From IMG/VR virus record IMGVR_UViG_3300003690_000155, positions 1,216 through 38,938 of that record: a stretch of DNA of 37,723 nt. One strand, 5' to 3'. Source of the stretch: a virus. Shown here in pieces: positions 15,950 through 23,705 of the stretch (positions are counted from its first letter, which is position 1; every line of letters begins with the position of its first letter). The position numbers and the translations under genes are program-made. A model generated the notes under the pieces. It saw only the letters and a list, made by a program, of their open reading frames with translations. It did not search any database and was not told where the DNA came from.

Positions 15950-16427
15950 GACAACACAAAAAACATTATTTAGCTCTAAAACAGGAGAATGGGAAACACC
16001 CATAGATTTTTTTAATAAGCTAGACTGGAGATTTGGAAGGTTTACTTTAGATCCCTGTGCCACATCAGAAAATCACAAGACTAAGAAGTATTACACTCTT
16101 GAAGATAATGGACTGGCGCAAGACTGGGAAGGGGAAACTGTTTTTGTTAATCCGCCGTATCGCAATCTTTCAGAGTGGGTCGAGAAGGCGTATAAAGAAA
16201 GCCAAAAACCAGGCACAAAGGTTGTAATGCTTGTCCCCTCAAGAACAGATACTAAATATTGGCACGACTATGTAATGAAGGCAAGAGAAATACACTTTAT
16301 TAAAGGACGTTTAAAGTTTGGCGATTCTAAGAATTCCGCCCCCTTCCCATCTGCGATAATTGTATTTAATGCCGGGGTATCATATGTTCAACAGTTGTAT
16401 CCGTCTGTATATACGATGGAGCGATGA
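15942..16427 (+). CDS. dam: Phage DNA N6-adenine methyltransferase (Dam family)
   Basis: 161 residues. The pattern GEWETPIDFFNKLD...FTLDPCAT, the catalytic VFVNPPY (NPPY motif) and MLVPSRTDTKYWHDYVM are characteristic of the small phage Dam-type methyltransferases (DNA_N-6-adenine_Mtase family). It transfers a methyl group from SAM to adenine N6, probably protecting phage DNA from host restriction. No cognate restriction enzyme is adjacent. It overlaps dut by 8 nt and the next gene by 4 nt. Confidence 0.88.
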   Translation: MNKTTQKTLFSSKTGEWETPIDFFNKLDWRFGRFTLDPCATSENHKTKKYYTLEDNGLAQDWEGETVFVNPPYRNLSEWVEKAYKESQKPGTKVVMLVPSRTDTKYWHDYVMKAREIHFIKGRLKFGDSKNSAPFPSAIIVFNAGVSYVQQLYPSVYTMER

Positions 16428-16681
16428 TGAATAGAAAACAAAGACGTGCTGCGGCCATGGCTTCGGACGCAGAGAAAGCACTAACCACCAAAGTCGCATT
16501 ATTTGGGCTTTTACCTGATAAATGTAATGCGTGTCGCGAACCTTTTGATAAAAAGAATAAAGAAATGGTTACATCTTGGTCGGTAGTGGTTCACCAGGAG
16601 GCGGAAAAGGTCCGCTTATTTTGCCCTCCCTGCATTGAAAAGGCAAAGAAAGTAGTTGAGGAGAGAGAAAATGTCGATTGA
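16424..16681 (+). CDS. Small zinc-ribbon-like protein
   Basis: 85 residues. It begins with a basic MMNRKQRRAAA motif and contains two Cys pairs, CNAC and CPPC, about 39 residues apart, as in zinc ribbons. The function is unknown; small proteins of this type in phages may bind nucleic acid or polymerase. ATG 16424 overlaps the methyltransferase stop; ATG 16427 is equally possible. It overlaps the thioredoxin gene by 11 nt. Confidence 0.65.
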   Translation: MMNRKQRRAAAMASDAEKALTTKVALFGLLPDKCNACREPFDKKNKEMVTSWSVVVHQEAEKVRLFCPPCIEKAKKVVEERENVD

Positions 16682-17036
16682 TAGACTATCAAAAACCGCA
16701 CTTCAAAAATTGTTGTCTGGCAATGTAAATGAATCCGCAACTTGTGTTGTTAAGTTTTATTCGAATAAGTGTCCGTTTTGTCATAAATTAAGTAATTCTT
16801 ATAAGGACATAGCAGAAAACGAGGAATATTCAGACTTACACTTTTTTGCTTTCAATATCGCGGATTATCCACAAGCGGAAAAGATTATAGGATTTAGTGG
16901 AGTACCCACGATTACTTTAATCAAAACAGGCTTCAAGGCGCCTAAAATAAGAGTGCTGAAGGATCCAGAAACACCAAACAGAGAAACTTGGTATCACTTA
17001 AAGGATATTAAAGATTTTATTGAGAGAGAGAAATAA
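16671..17036 (+). CDS. Thioredoxin-like protein
   Basis: 121 residues from ATG 16671. The thioredoxin fold is shown by CVVKFYSNKCPFCHKL with a CPFC active site (CGPC in classical thioredoxin) and the cis-Pro loop GFSGVPTITLI. It probably reduces disulphides, for example in ribonucleotide reductase NrdJ. The CPFC dipeptide makes the redox potential uncertain. The C-terminal half has an insertion (FKAPKIRVLKDPETPNRETW) before the last helix. It shares one base with the following IMPDH-like gene. Confidence 0.8.
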   Translation: MSIDRLSKTALQKLLSGNVNESATCVVKFYSNKCPFCHKLSNSYKDIAENEEYSDLHFFAFNIADYPQAEKIIGFSGVPTITLIKTGFKAPKIRVLKDPETPNRETWYHLKDIKDFIEREK

Positions 17037-18082
17037 TGCACGAAGTTTTATCATATGACGACGTGCTATTGGTGCCCCAGTACTCAGATATTCGCACGCG
17101 GAATGAAGTGGATATTTTTTCGAATTTGGGAAAGGGGGTGGCATTGAAGCTTCCAATTATTTCTGCACCGATGGACACCATTTCAGAAAACAATATGGCT
17201 GTTGCTATGACATCATGTGGTGGTACATCGATAATCCATCGTTACAACACAATTGATGAACAGGCTTCATTGGTCAGGGGTGTATGTAGCTTTATTAATT
17301 TAAAATTTATATCACGGATAGAAAATAATGTAGGAGCCGCCATTGGCATCACCGGTGATTATCTCGAAAGAGCCGTCGAACTATTAGATGCTGGCATTGA
17401 TTTTTTATGTATCGATGTTGCCCATGGCCATCACATTGTTATGAAAGAGGCGCTGCACAAACTAAGAAAGATGTGCTCTGATAACTTTCATATTATGGCA
17501 GGAAATGTAGCTACGCTTCAGGGCATTAACGATTTATCCGATTGGGGAGCAGACAGTGTTCGTTGTAACATCGGAGGAGGATCTATTTGCTCAACGCGTA
17601 TCCAGACGGGACACGGAATGCCAGGCCTCCAAACTATTATGGAGTGTGCAAAGACAGATAGAGATGTGATTATTATTGCTGATGGTGGCATTAGAAACTC
17701 AGGCGATATCGTAAAGGCCCTTGCCGCTGGAGCCCACGCTGTAATGTGTGGTTCGTTGTTGGCCGGCACTGACGAGACACCAGGAAAAATCCTTGAGGAT
17801 TCTGACGGCTTCCATTGGAAGTCGTATCGGGGCATGGCAAGCAAAGAAGCCCAAGTGAGTTGGCGAGGAAAATACAGTTCTTTTGAGGGTGTTTCCACCA
17901 GGGTACCTTATCGTGGTTCTGTTAGATCGGTTCTAGAAGATTTGGAGAGAGGTATCCGGTCCGGGCTTTCGTACAGTGGTGTCAGATCAATAGTTGAGCT
18001 TCAAACAAAAGCACAGTTTGTTCGGCAAACACACTCTGGTTTGTCAGAGAGTCATACACATATTAAAACGAGGGAGTGGTAA
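17036..18082 (+). CDS. IMP dehydrogenase/GMP reductase family enzyme lacking CBS domains
   Basis: 348 residues, a single TIM barrel. Motifs: LSYDDVLLVPQYSDI at the start, ISAPMDTIS, FLCIDVAHGHH, the phosphate loop and catalytic Cys in NIGGGSICSTRIQTG, ADGGIRNSGDIVKALAAGA and YRGMASKEA. The C-terminal part (GIRSGLSYSGVRSI, then SESHTHIKTREW) resembles IMP dehydrogenase more than GMP reductase, but the usual RY pair of the IMPDH flap is not clear. IMPDH makes XMP for guanine synthesis; GMPR does the reverse salvage. The absence of the regulatory CBS pair would free it from nucleotide feedback. The exact reaction is uncertain. Confidence 0.82.
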   Translation: MHEVLSYDDVLLVPQYSDIRTRNEVDIFSNLGKGVALKLPIISAPMDTISENNMAVAMTSCGGTSIIHRYNTIDEQASLVRGVCSFINLKFISRIENNVGAAIGITGDYLERAVELLDAGIDFLCIDVAHGHHIVMKEALHKLRKMCSDNFHIMAGNVATLQGINDLSDWGADSVRCNIGGGSICSTRIQTGHGMPGLQTIMECAKTDRDVIIIADGGIRNSGDIVKALAAGAHAVMCGSLLAGTDETPGKILEDSDGFHWKSYRGMASKEAQVSWRGKYSSFEGVSTRVPYRGSVRSVLEDLERGIRSGLSYSGVRSIVELQTKAQFVRQTHSGLSESHTHIKTREW

Positions 18083-18408
18083 TGTCTACTGAAATAGATT
18101 ATGGTAACCTAACAAAAAGAATAATCTTTACAGACAACGATCACCGCCAAGCACAATTATTAGTCAGATTGAAGCAAGATGCGCTTACACAATCCGCTTT
18201 CTTTCGTCACATTGTAACAGGATATATTACAGGAGATGAAAGAATACAGGGATACATTGATGAAGTTAAACAACAATCTAAAAGCCGAAAAGTTAAATCT
18301 AAAAAACTACGATACAAAGGCAAAGAAACGCTTAAGGATTTTGCACTTAGCGAAGGTGAGATAGAAAACATTTTCGATTTGCTGGAAGAGGAGTATCCTG
18401 AACTATGA
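18082..18408 (+). CDS. Small basic protein, possible ribbon-helix-helix regulator
   Basis: 108 residues from ATG 18082, which overlaps the upstream TAA by one base. The segment KRIIFTDNDHRQAQLLVRLK then TQSAFFRHIVTGYITG has the strand-helix-helix order of ribbon-helix-helix DNA-binding proteins. A very basic patch (SKSRKVKSKKLRYKGK) and an acidic C-terminus follow. Its position beside a sigma region 4-like gene suggests a regulatory pair. The call rests on pattern only. Confidence 0.5.
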   Translation: MSTEIDYGNLTKRIIFTDNDHRQAQLLVRLKQDALTQSAFFRHIVTGYITGDERIQGYIDEVKQQSKSRKVKSKKLRYKGKETLKDFALSEGEIENIFDLLEEEYPEL

Positions 18409-18665
18409 AACAAAATGGATTATTAAAATGCTCCAAGTATTGTTTAAAAGAAGGAGTGTCATGCCCAGTGACGGAGTGTCGCCTTTGGATAGATTATGAA
18501 AAAGAACATAATTGTTGTTTAATATCTGTTTACGAGAATGGAAATATGACACTTAGAGAGTCTGCAGAGCGTTTAGGTATCTCCTTTGCAAGGGTAAAAC
18601 AAATAGAAGTTAAAGCATTAGAAAAGTTAAAAAAACGACTATCTGGCATGAGTTTGCTTTTTTAG
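18405..18665 (+). CDS. Small protein with sigma-70 region 4-like helix-turn-helix and N-terminal Cys cluster
   Basis: 86 residues. The C-terminal half MTLRESAERLGISFARVKQI then EVKALEKLKKRL fits sigma-70 region 4, the -35-recognising helix-turn-helix. The N-terminal half has Cys at CSKYC, SCP and ECRLW, then NCC, a likely metal site. No sigma region 2 is present, so this is not a full sigma factor. It might bind RNA polymerase or DNA to redirect transcription. It overlaps the previous gene by 4 nt and ends the operon that starts at 15232. Confidence 0.7.
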   Translation: MKQNGLLKCSKYCLKEGVSCPVTECRLWIDYEKEHNCCLISVYENGNMTLRESAERLGISFARVKQIEVKALEKLKKRLSGMSLLF

Positions 18666-18685
18666 GGAGTTTATTGAAATACAAC

Positions 18686-18697
18686 ACTATTTATATT
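18686..18697 (+). promoter_or_regulatory. Shared 12-mer ACTATTTATATT (copy 1)
   Basis: This exact 12-mer lies about 30 nt before the acidic-protein gene and again at 25503-25514 before the long gene. Its reverse complement contains TATAAATA, the T4-type late promoter core, but in the opposite orientation to the genes. It is a possible stage-specific promoter element; the function is unproven. Confidence 0.4.
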
Positions 18698-18727
18698 TGA
18701 GTTTGTGTATTTTAAGGAGATTTAATA

Positions 18728-19342
18728 ATGGCTCGAAAGACTTTGCTAACTGAATCAGAGATTCGGAGATTCATGACGCTGGCTAGTATGCCGGCCCTAG
18801 GCGCCCGAAGAGTGCGCACGCTTTCTGAGCAGCCTGAACTGGGAGGCGGGGAAGAAGAGATTCCGATGGGCGACGAAGGTGTACCCGAAGAAGACCCCAT
18901 GGCCGATGTGGGAGCGGACGAAGAGGCCGGCCTGGAAGATGAAGAAATGGGCCTGGAAGACGAAGAAGGTTTGGAAGATGAGGGAGCAGAAGAACTTGCA
19001 CCTGAAGCTGTAGAAGCTGTGGAAACCGCTCTAGAAACAATGCTTGATGCTATGGGTAGCGCGCTTGAGCCATATGGTATTGTAATGGATGCCGAACGCA
19101 CCGAAGGTGGCGAAGAAGAGGAAGAAGGGCTTGAAATGGAAGAGCCTGGTATGGAAGAGCCTGGAATGGAAGAAGTGCCCCCGGAAGGAGGTGAGGAAAT
19201 GGAAATGGAAATGGGCGATGAAGAAGAAATGATGCAAGAAGTCGCCCGTCGTGTAGCCGCTCGTCTGATGAAGGAATCTCGAAAAGAAAAGATGGCCGAT
19301 CAACTAGCCGAAAGAATTATGAAGAGGCTCTTGAAAAAGTAG
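18728..19342 (+). CDS. Highly acidic low-complexity protein, possible virion core/scaffold
   Basis: 204 residues. The N-terminus is MARKTLLTESEIRRFM, a basic helix. Residues ~35-85 and ~125-170 are low-complexity Glu/Asp/Gly/Met (for example MEEPGMEEPGMEEVPPEGG), separated by a helical part (AVEAVETALETMLDAMGSAL). The C-terminus is a basic helix (RRVAARLMKESRKEKMADQL). Acidic-centre, helical proteins of this kind are known as prohead core components in tailed phages, which is the basis of the suggestion; no direct match is claimed. A terminator directly follows, so it ends a transcript, and it has the shared 12-mer upstream. Confidence 0.6.
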   Translation: MARKTLLTESEIRRFMTLASMPALGARRVRTLSEQPELGGGEEEIPMGDEGVPEEDPMADVGADEEAGLEDEEMGLEDEEGLEDEGAEELAPEAVEAVETALETMLDAMGSALEPYGIVMDAERTEGGEEEEEGLEMEEPGMEEPGMEEVPPEGGEEMEMEMGDEEEMMQEVARRVAARLMKESRKEKMADQLAERIMKRLLKK

Positions 19343-19371
19343 TTGACAAAGAATTTACAAGCTGTTATAAT
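19343..19371 (+). promoter_or_regulatory. Consensus sigma-70 promoter interlocked with a terminator
   Basis: TTGACA (19343-19348), a 17-bp spacer and TATAAT (19366-19371): a perfect consensus. The expected start, near 19378, falls inside the first arm of the following hairpin. Confidence 0.8.
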
Positions 19372-19372
19372 A

Positions 19373-19406
19373 AACCACCGATAGAAATATTGGTGGTTAT
19401 TTTTTT
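19373..19406 (+). terminator. Rho-independent terminator
   Basis: AACCACC (19373-19379) pairs with GGTGGTT (19392-19398), extended inward by G-U, A-U and U-A pairs around a short loop, followed by seven T at 19400-19406. It would stop transcripts from the acidic-protein gene. Transcripts starting at the overlapping promoter would lack most of the 5' arm and pass through. Confidence 0.75.
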
Positions 19407-19420
19407 GAAAAGGATACTAT

Positions 19421-19819
19421 ATGGAGTGGCTTCAATATCTTCTAGTATTTGCGTTTGGTTATCTAACTTGTAAGACATTTTATTTTTTTCGCGCCACTAG
19501 AACTGGAATATTGATAGTAAAGAGTGCGCAGGTAATCAGTCTTGCTATTCTTGCAAAGTCATTAGAAAACTTTGCTTACTCTAAAACATATAAAATTCTC
19601 ACCTTGAAAGAGAATAACGCAAGCGAACAGAACATTAAGGCTTATGCTATTAATATTGATCTAGCAATTAATTCCTATAAAGAGAAAGCAGTCAAACATA
19701 TAGTTGAACAGCATTCTAAATTCTACAAAGAAATTTTAGATTTTGATGATTGGAAATCGGGAATGGAGTATCTTGAACAGAACAGAGAGGTTGCGCATGC
19801 GTTCTTTCTTGAAGAGTAA
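19421..19819 (+). CDS. Membrane-anchored protein of unknown function
   Basis: 132 residues. One N-terminal transmembrane segment (WLQYLLVFAFGYLTC) precedes a basic turn and a helical soluble part. A second, weaker hydrophobic stretch (TGILIVKSAQVISLAILAKS) could be amphipathic. The family is not recognised. It is the first gene after the promoter at 19343 and overlaps the second clpP by 23 nt, so the products may act together, for instance tethering the protease; that is inference only. Confidence 0.6.
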   Translation: MEWLQYLLVFAFGYLTCKTFYFFRATRTGILIVKSAQVISLAILAKSLENFAYSKTYKILTLKENNASEQNIKAYAINIDLAINSYKEKAVKHIVEQHSKFYKEILDFDDWKSGMEYLEQNREVAHAFFLEE

Positions 19820-20465
19820 TGTATTGGATAAGTTAAAAGAAAAGTTACGCAGCTTTCTTGAAGGCGTCGAAGAAATTATAGAAGAAAAAAAGGTTGTTTT
19901 GGTCGACCCTATCAAGCCACAAGAAGGAGAAGAACTTAACTTAAGAACCGTGGGCCTGTTTTGCGACATTCAAGAAGAACCAATAGCTGAAATCGTTCAT
20001 GCGCTCATGTATATGAATGAAACAAATAAAGATAAAAAAGAAGAAGACAAAGAGCCCATTGAGTTTTATCTCTCAACCTATGGCGGATCAGCTGACGATA
20101 TGTTTGCCTTATATGATATAATGAAAAACATTCAGAAAACAACAGAGATCCACACGATAGGAGTTGGAAAGGTGATGTCGGCTGGTGTGCCACTGCTTGC
20201 TTGCGGAACAAAGGGCAAGCGCAGGATTGCAAAGAACTGTCGTGTTATGATTCATTCAGTAAGTGCCGGTAACCAGGGCAATATTCACGATCTCGTTAAC
20301 GAACTAGAAGCAATTGAAGAACTGCAAAAAATGTATATAAATTGTTTAGTGTTAGAAACAAAAATGACAGAATCTCAACTTAAAAAAATGTTAAAACGTA
20401 AAGTGAATGTCTATTTATCTGCAGAGCAAGCAATTAAGTTAGGGATCGCTGACGAAATATTATGA
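19797..20465 (+). CDS. ClpP-like protein (second copy), catalytic Asp replaced by Asn
   Basis: 222 residues from ATG 19797, preceded by AGAGAGG; the start overlaps the upstream gene. The ClpP core is clear: IEFYLSTYGGSADDMFALYD, S128 in GKVMSAGVPLLACG, H153 in RVMIHSVSAG. The third triad position reads VNVYLSAEQA with N204 where ClpP normally has Asp (xRDxxxSA). About 40 extra N-terminal residues (LKEKLRSFLEGVEEIIEE) are predicted helical. It may be inactive or attenuated, perhaps forming mixed rings with the other phage ClpP or the host enzyme, as known for ClpR-type subunits elsewhere. Confidence 0.8.
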   Translation: MRSFLKSNVLDKLKEKLRSFLEGVEEIIEEKKVVLVDPIKPQEGEELNLRTVGLFCDIQEEPIAEIVHALMYMNETNKDKKEEDKEPIEFYLSTYGGSADDMFALYDIMKNIQKTTEIHTIGVGKVMSAGVPLLACGTKGKRRIAKNCRVMIHSVSAGNQGNIHDLVNELEAIEELQKMYINCLVLETKMTESQLKKMLKRKVNVYLSAEQAIKLGIADEIL

Positions 20466-20474
20466 GGTATATAA

Positions 20475-21824
20475 ATGTCTGAACTATCTGAGATTTTAAG
20501 AAAAGAATATAAAAAGAAGGAAGAGAAGAAGCCTATCGACTTTTCCATGTTAATGGAAATGGTTGAACAGTTGTATGATGCTATTGAGCCAGAGGTGATA
20601 GGGGAAGGAGAGAAGGAGGGCAAGGATGTGATCTCCACCGAAATGAAAGAGACAGAAACAGTTAATATTGCTTTGCCCTTTGTTCAGCTTAGTGAGGCGT
20701 GGGGAAAACCGGACTCAGCACAGCGCGAAGATATAGCCAAATTTGTTGAAAAAATAGGAGGCGCCTCTTCCGGCGATCCTGTTGCGACTTTGAGAAACAG
20801 ATTAGCACAGCTACAGAATTTTACCACTATGACTTTAGAGGGCAAAGGAGAACAACTACCCATATCTCAGGTTATCTCTAATCTTTTGCTATTAGATACA
20901 CTTGCCGCGATTGTTACAGGGGCACAATATAGCCCCTCACCGGCCGGCTTCCTTTTCGAGGCGTTTTTGGCTGCGATGGCAGGTGGGGACTCCAGGCAGA
21001 TATCTGCAGCGCAGTCTGGTCAAGAGAAAACAATTGCTGATTTTACTATCATACTACCCGGCGAGAAAGATGGCGTACCTGTTAGTTTAAAGTTGCTAGC
21101 GCGCCCCGGTGGGACTGTCAAAGGTAGCGTGAGCGATTTGCTTAATTCGTTTGCCAAAAAGATCCCTGAAGCTGCCGAGTTAAAAAAGGCATGGCTGGAA
21201 GCGTCCAAGGCAACCCGTGCCGAGCCCACCGCCCCCGCCGAGGAGGAATTCGAATTGGTGGACGAAGGATCTGTGCGCGCAGCCCAGATTTGGGATCCCA
21301 AATTAGGGAAATTCGTGCCGGTGGAAGAACCAGCACCAGGCGAGGAAGGGGAGCCTCTTCCATCCATCGTTGGTGATAATATTGTTGGTATGAAATATAT
21401 TATTGTGCTAAAAACGGCCGCCCAGGATGGTGTTAAGTTAGATTTTTATGAATTTGACTTCACTTGGGAAAAATTTAAGATATTCCAAGAACTTGGACGC
21501 GTACCAAAACCGGGCAGCGGAAAAACTCAATTTAAATTGAATAAGACAGACTACATTCAAGGGCCCAAGGGACATGCTGGCATGGGATCAGGACAGATAG
21601 TTAAATCGTTTACGCTTCCTAGTTCTAACCAAGTTCGTCTAAAAGCGCAGACGATTTTAAAAGAACTTTATAATGATTTTTATAAGATTTTGGAAGCGCT
21701 CAAGACAACCAGTGATAACTTAAATACTTATCTCGCCAACCCAGAGGATAAGCCAGCAGGAAACACGGCCGCAACTGCGGCCGATCACCTTGAACAAGAC
21801 ATCAAGAAGACAACAGAAATATAA
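20475..21824 (+). CDS. Unknown protein with a possible PD-(D/E)XK-like nuclease core
   Basis: 449 residues, family not recognised. The N-terminal ~35 residues are basic and helical. In the middle, SPAGFLFEAFLAAMAGG is followed by IADFTIIL and VPVSLKLLARPG. The order Glu helix, Asp strand, xxK strand is the layout of PD-(D/E)XK nucleases, with Ser in place of the usual acidic residue before LK. A Pro/Glu-rich linker (about 255-300) leads to a C-terminal alpha/beta part. It lies between clpP and groEL. It could be a nuclease or a virion protein; confidence in either is low. Confidence 0.45.
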   Translation: MSELSEILRKEYKKKEEKKPIDFSMLMEMVEQLYDAIEPEVIGEGEKEGKDVISTEMKETETVNIALPFVQLSEAWGKPDSAQREDIAKFVEKIGGASSGDPVATLRNRLAQLQNFTTMTLEGKGEQLPISQVISNLLLLDTLAAIVTGAQYSPSPAGFLFEAFLAAMAGGDSRQISAAQSGQEKTIADFTIILPGEKDGVPVSLKLLARPGGTVKGSVSDLLNSFAKKIPEAAELKKAWLEASKATRAEPTAPAEEEFELVDEGSVRAAQIWDPKLGKFVPVEEPAPGEEGEPLPSIVGDNIVGMKYIIVLKTAAQDGVKLDFYEFDFTWEKFKIFQELGRVPKPGSGKTQFKLNKTDYIQGPKGHAGMGSGQIVKSFTLPSSNQVRLKAQTILKELYNDFYKILEALKTTSDNLNTYLANPEDKPAGNTAATAADHLEQDIKKTTEI

Positions 21825-21830
21825 AATAAC

Positions 21831-21859
21831 TTGACATACAACCAAAAACAGATTATACT
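21831..21859 (+). promoter_or_regulatory. Sigma-70-type promoter of groEL
   Basis: TTGACA (21831-21836), a 17-bp spacer and TATACT (21854-21859), 17 nt before the TTG start of groEL. No CIRCE-like inverted repeat is seen in the leader. Confidence 0.75.
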
Positions 21860-21876
21860 ATTAATAGAGGTGATAT

Positions 21877-23448
21877 TTGAGTAGAGCGTATAACAGAGAA
21901 CAAACTCTGCAACAGAAAATTATGAAGGGAGTAAACATTCTCACAGATAATGTAGCTTCCACACTAGGCCCCAAGGGGCGCAACGTGCTCTTACAAGAAA
22001 AAGGTAAGACACCATTTATTACAAAAGACGGCGTAACTGTAGCACATTTTGTTGAGTTGGAGGATCCATTTGAAAATGCTGGTGTTCAGATTATTAAACA
22101 GGCGGCAATCGAAACTAATAATATCGCTGGAGATGGCACCACAACCTCCATTGTGTTGGCGAGAGCAATCCTAAGAGAAGCGCAGAAATATGTTACGTCG
22201 GGGGTCTCGCCCTATGATTTACAGAGAGGAATAGAACTTGCAACTAAAGAAATTACAGAGAAGCTTAAAGAACTGGCTGAGCCAGTTAGAAGCACGGATG
22301 AAATCACTCATATTGCAACCATCTCTGCAAACAATGATGAGTCAATCGGAAAACTTATCGCTCTTGCTGTTGATCGCGTGGGTCAAGATGGATCCATTAC
22401 TATTGAAGAGTCACGATCTCTGGAGACTTCACTAGATGTCACAGAGGGCTTTCGACTTGCCGCTGGTTATTGCGCTAATGCTTTTATCACTGATGAGCGT
22501 CGTGCTACTATGCACTACAATGATCCGCTACTTCTGGTAACAGATCATAAAATTTCTGCAGTAGAGCAAATTTTACCTTTATTAGAAATGATATCCAGAG
22601 AGAGCCGGCCCTTGATTGTAGTGGCCGAAGACATTGATGGCCAGGCTCTTGCTGCCATGATTATGAATGCAATGCGTGGAACTCTTAAGGTAGCAGCAAT
22701 TAAAGCGCCTCAATATGGCGAGGAACGTAGGAATATACTTTCTGATCTTGCTGTCTCTACCGGCGCAACTTTTATTACACGGGAAGGAGGCAAAAATCTT
22801 CGTGATGTAAAAATGGTTGATTTAGGTAGTGCAAAACTTATTGAGAGTAATAAATATAATACTACCGTAGTTGGTGGTAAGTGTGACTTTGAACTAGTAG
22901 AACAGCGCATAGAAACGCTTAAAAATTTGATTAAGGATACGGAATCTTTGAAGGAATGCAGTAGGATCCAAGAAAGAATCGTGCGTCTAGCATCTGGTGT
23001 GGCGGTTATTCGTGTTGGAGGAACAACCGAAGTTGAAATGACCGAAAAGAAACACAGAATAGAAGATGCTTTAGAGGCAGTACGTTCGGCCCAAGAAGAA
23101 GGAATTGTTGTTGGCGGTGGGTGCGCTTTGCTGCGCGTTTCTAACACATTAGTTGTGGGGACTAAAAACCGTGATGTCGCCATAGGTGCCGGAATTGTAC
23201 AAGCAGCATGCAGAGAACCGATTAGACAAATGGCCTTGAATGCTGGCGAATCTCCAGATTTAATTATTAACAAGATCGTGGAGTCTGCAGAACAAGAAGG
23301 ATGGGATTTTAAAAACGGCTGCTTAACTGATATGCTAGCTGACGGTATTATAGATCCCGTTAAAGTAACGCGCGTTGCTTTGCAAAATGCCGCGAGTTGT
23401 GCGGGTACTCTTATCACGACAAACTACGGGATTATACAAACAGGATAA
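21877..23448 (+). CDS. groEL: Chaperonin GroEL
   Basis: 523 residues, nearly full length (cellular GroEL about 545). Family signatures: LGPKGRNVLL, TKDGVTVAHFVELEDPFEN, the ATP-site GDGTTTS, RIEDALEAVRSAQEEGIVVGGG with the catalytic Asp of IEDA, and AGESPDLIINKI. The Gly/Met-rich C-terminal tail is missing. The start is TTG, set by GAGGTG upstream and conserved N-terminal spacing. It would fold phage proteins in ATP-driven rings with the phage GroES encoded at 6634, although the two genes are not adjacent as in bacteria. It has its own near-consensus promoter. Confidence 0.96.
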   Translation: MSRAYNREQTLQQKIMKGVNILTDNVASTLGPKGRNVLLQEKGKTPFITKDGVTVAHFVELEDPFENAGVQIIKQAAIETNNIAGDGTTTSIVLARAILREAQKYVTSGVSPYDLQRGIELATKEITEKLKELAEPVRSTDEITHIATISANNDESIGKLIALAVDRVGQDGSITIEESRSLETSLDVTEGFRLAAGYCANAFITDERRATMHYNDPLLLVTDHKISAVEQILPLLEMISRESRPLIVVAEDIDGQALAAMIMNAMRGTLKVAAIKAPQYGEERRNILSDLAVSTGATFITREGGKNLRDVKMVDLGSAKLIESNKYNTTVVGGKCDFELVEQRIETLKNLIKDTESLKECSRIQERIVRLASGVAVIRVGGTTEVEMTEKKHRIEDALEAVRSAQEEGIVVGGGCALLRVSNTLVVGTKNRDVAIGAGIVQAACREPIRQMALNAGESPDLIINKIVESAEQEGWDFKNGCLTDMLADGIIDPVKVTRVALQNAASCAGTLITTNYGIIQTG

Positions 23449-23453
23449 AAAAA

Positions 23454-23705
23454 ATGAAAATATTAAAAGGAGATTTATGTTACATCCCACAAGATGTTAC
23501 ATTACTTAATGAGCACGAAAAAGCTCCATCAGAATACATTAAAACTTTAAAGCCACAGGCGGCAGTTGTTATTGATGACTTCGCGCAGTCGAGCGCTTGG
23601 CTGAAGGTGTTTTTTCAAGGAGGAGAATGGTACGTTTCCAAAGAAGAGGTATATCCATTTAATGAGGAGGAAGTAAATGTTGATCAAGCTCACCGAAGTG
23701 TGTAG
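23454..23705 (+). CDS. Small SH3-like protein (MKxxxGDL family)
   Basis: 83 residues from ATG 23454. It starts MKILKGDLCYIPQDV and has the strand VFFQGGEWYVSKEEVYPF at the C-terminal end. This order, a basic GDL strand then a late aromatic strand, resembles the MKVGDLV proteins of the right-end array, so it is probably a divergent relative. The function is unknown. It follows groEL by 5 nt and overlaps the next gene by 29 nt. Confidence 0.6.
   Translation: MKILKGDLCYIPQDVTLLNEHEKAPSEYIKTLKPQAAVVIDDFAQSSAWLKVFFQGGEWYVSKEEVYPFNEEEVNVDQAHRSV

Noticed and set aside
17036-18082. Firm assignment as guaB
   Set aside because: The barrel fits both IMPDH and GMP reductase and the IMPDH flap Arg-Tyr is unclear, so only the family was called.
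18725-19342. Alternative minus-strand Ser/Pro-rich protein
   Set aside because: It is the antisense shadow of the Glu-rich gene: Glu codons read as Ser/Leu on the other strand, without a ribosome-binding site.
21766-21783. GC-rich hairpin CGGCCGCA/TGCGGCCG as terminator
   Set aside because: It is inside the coding end of the gene at 20475 and no T-run follows; it may be chance from repeated Ala codons.
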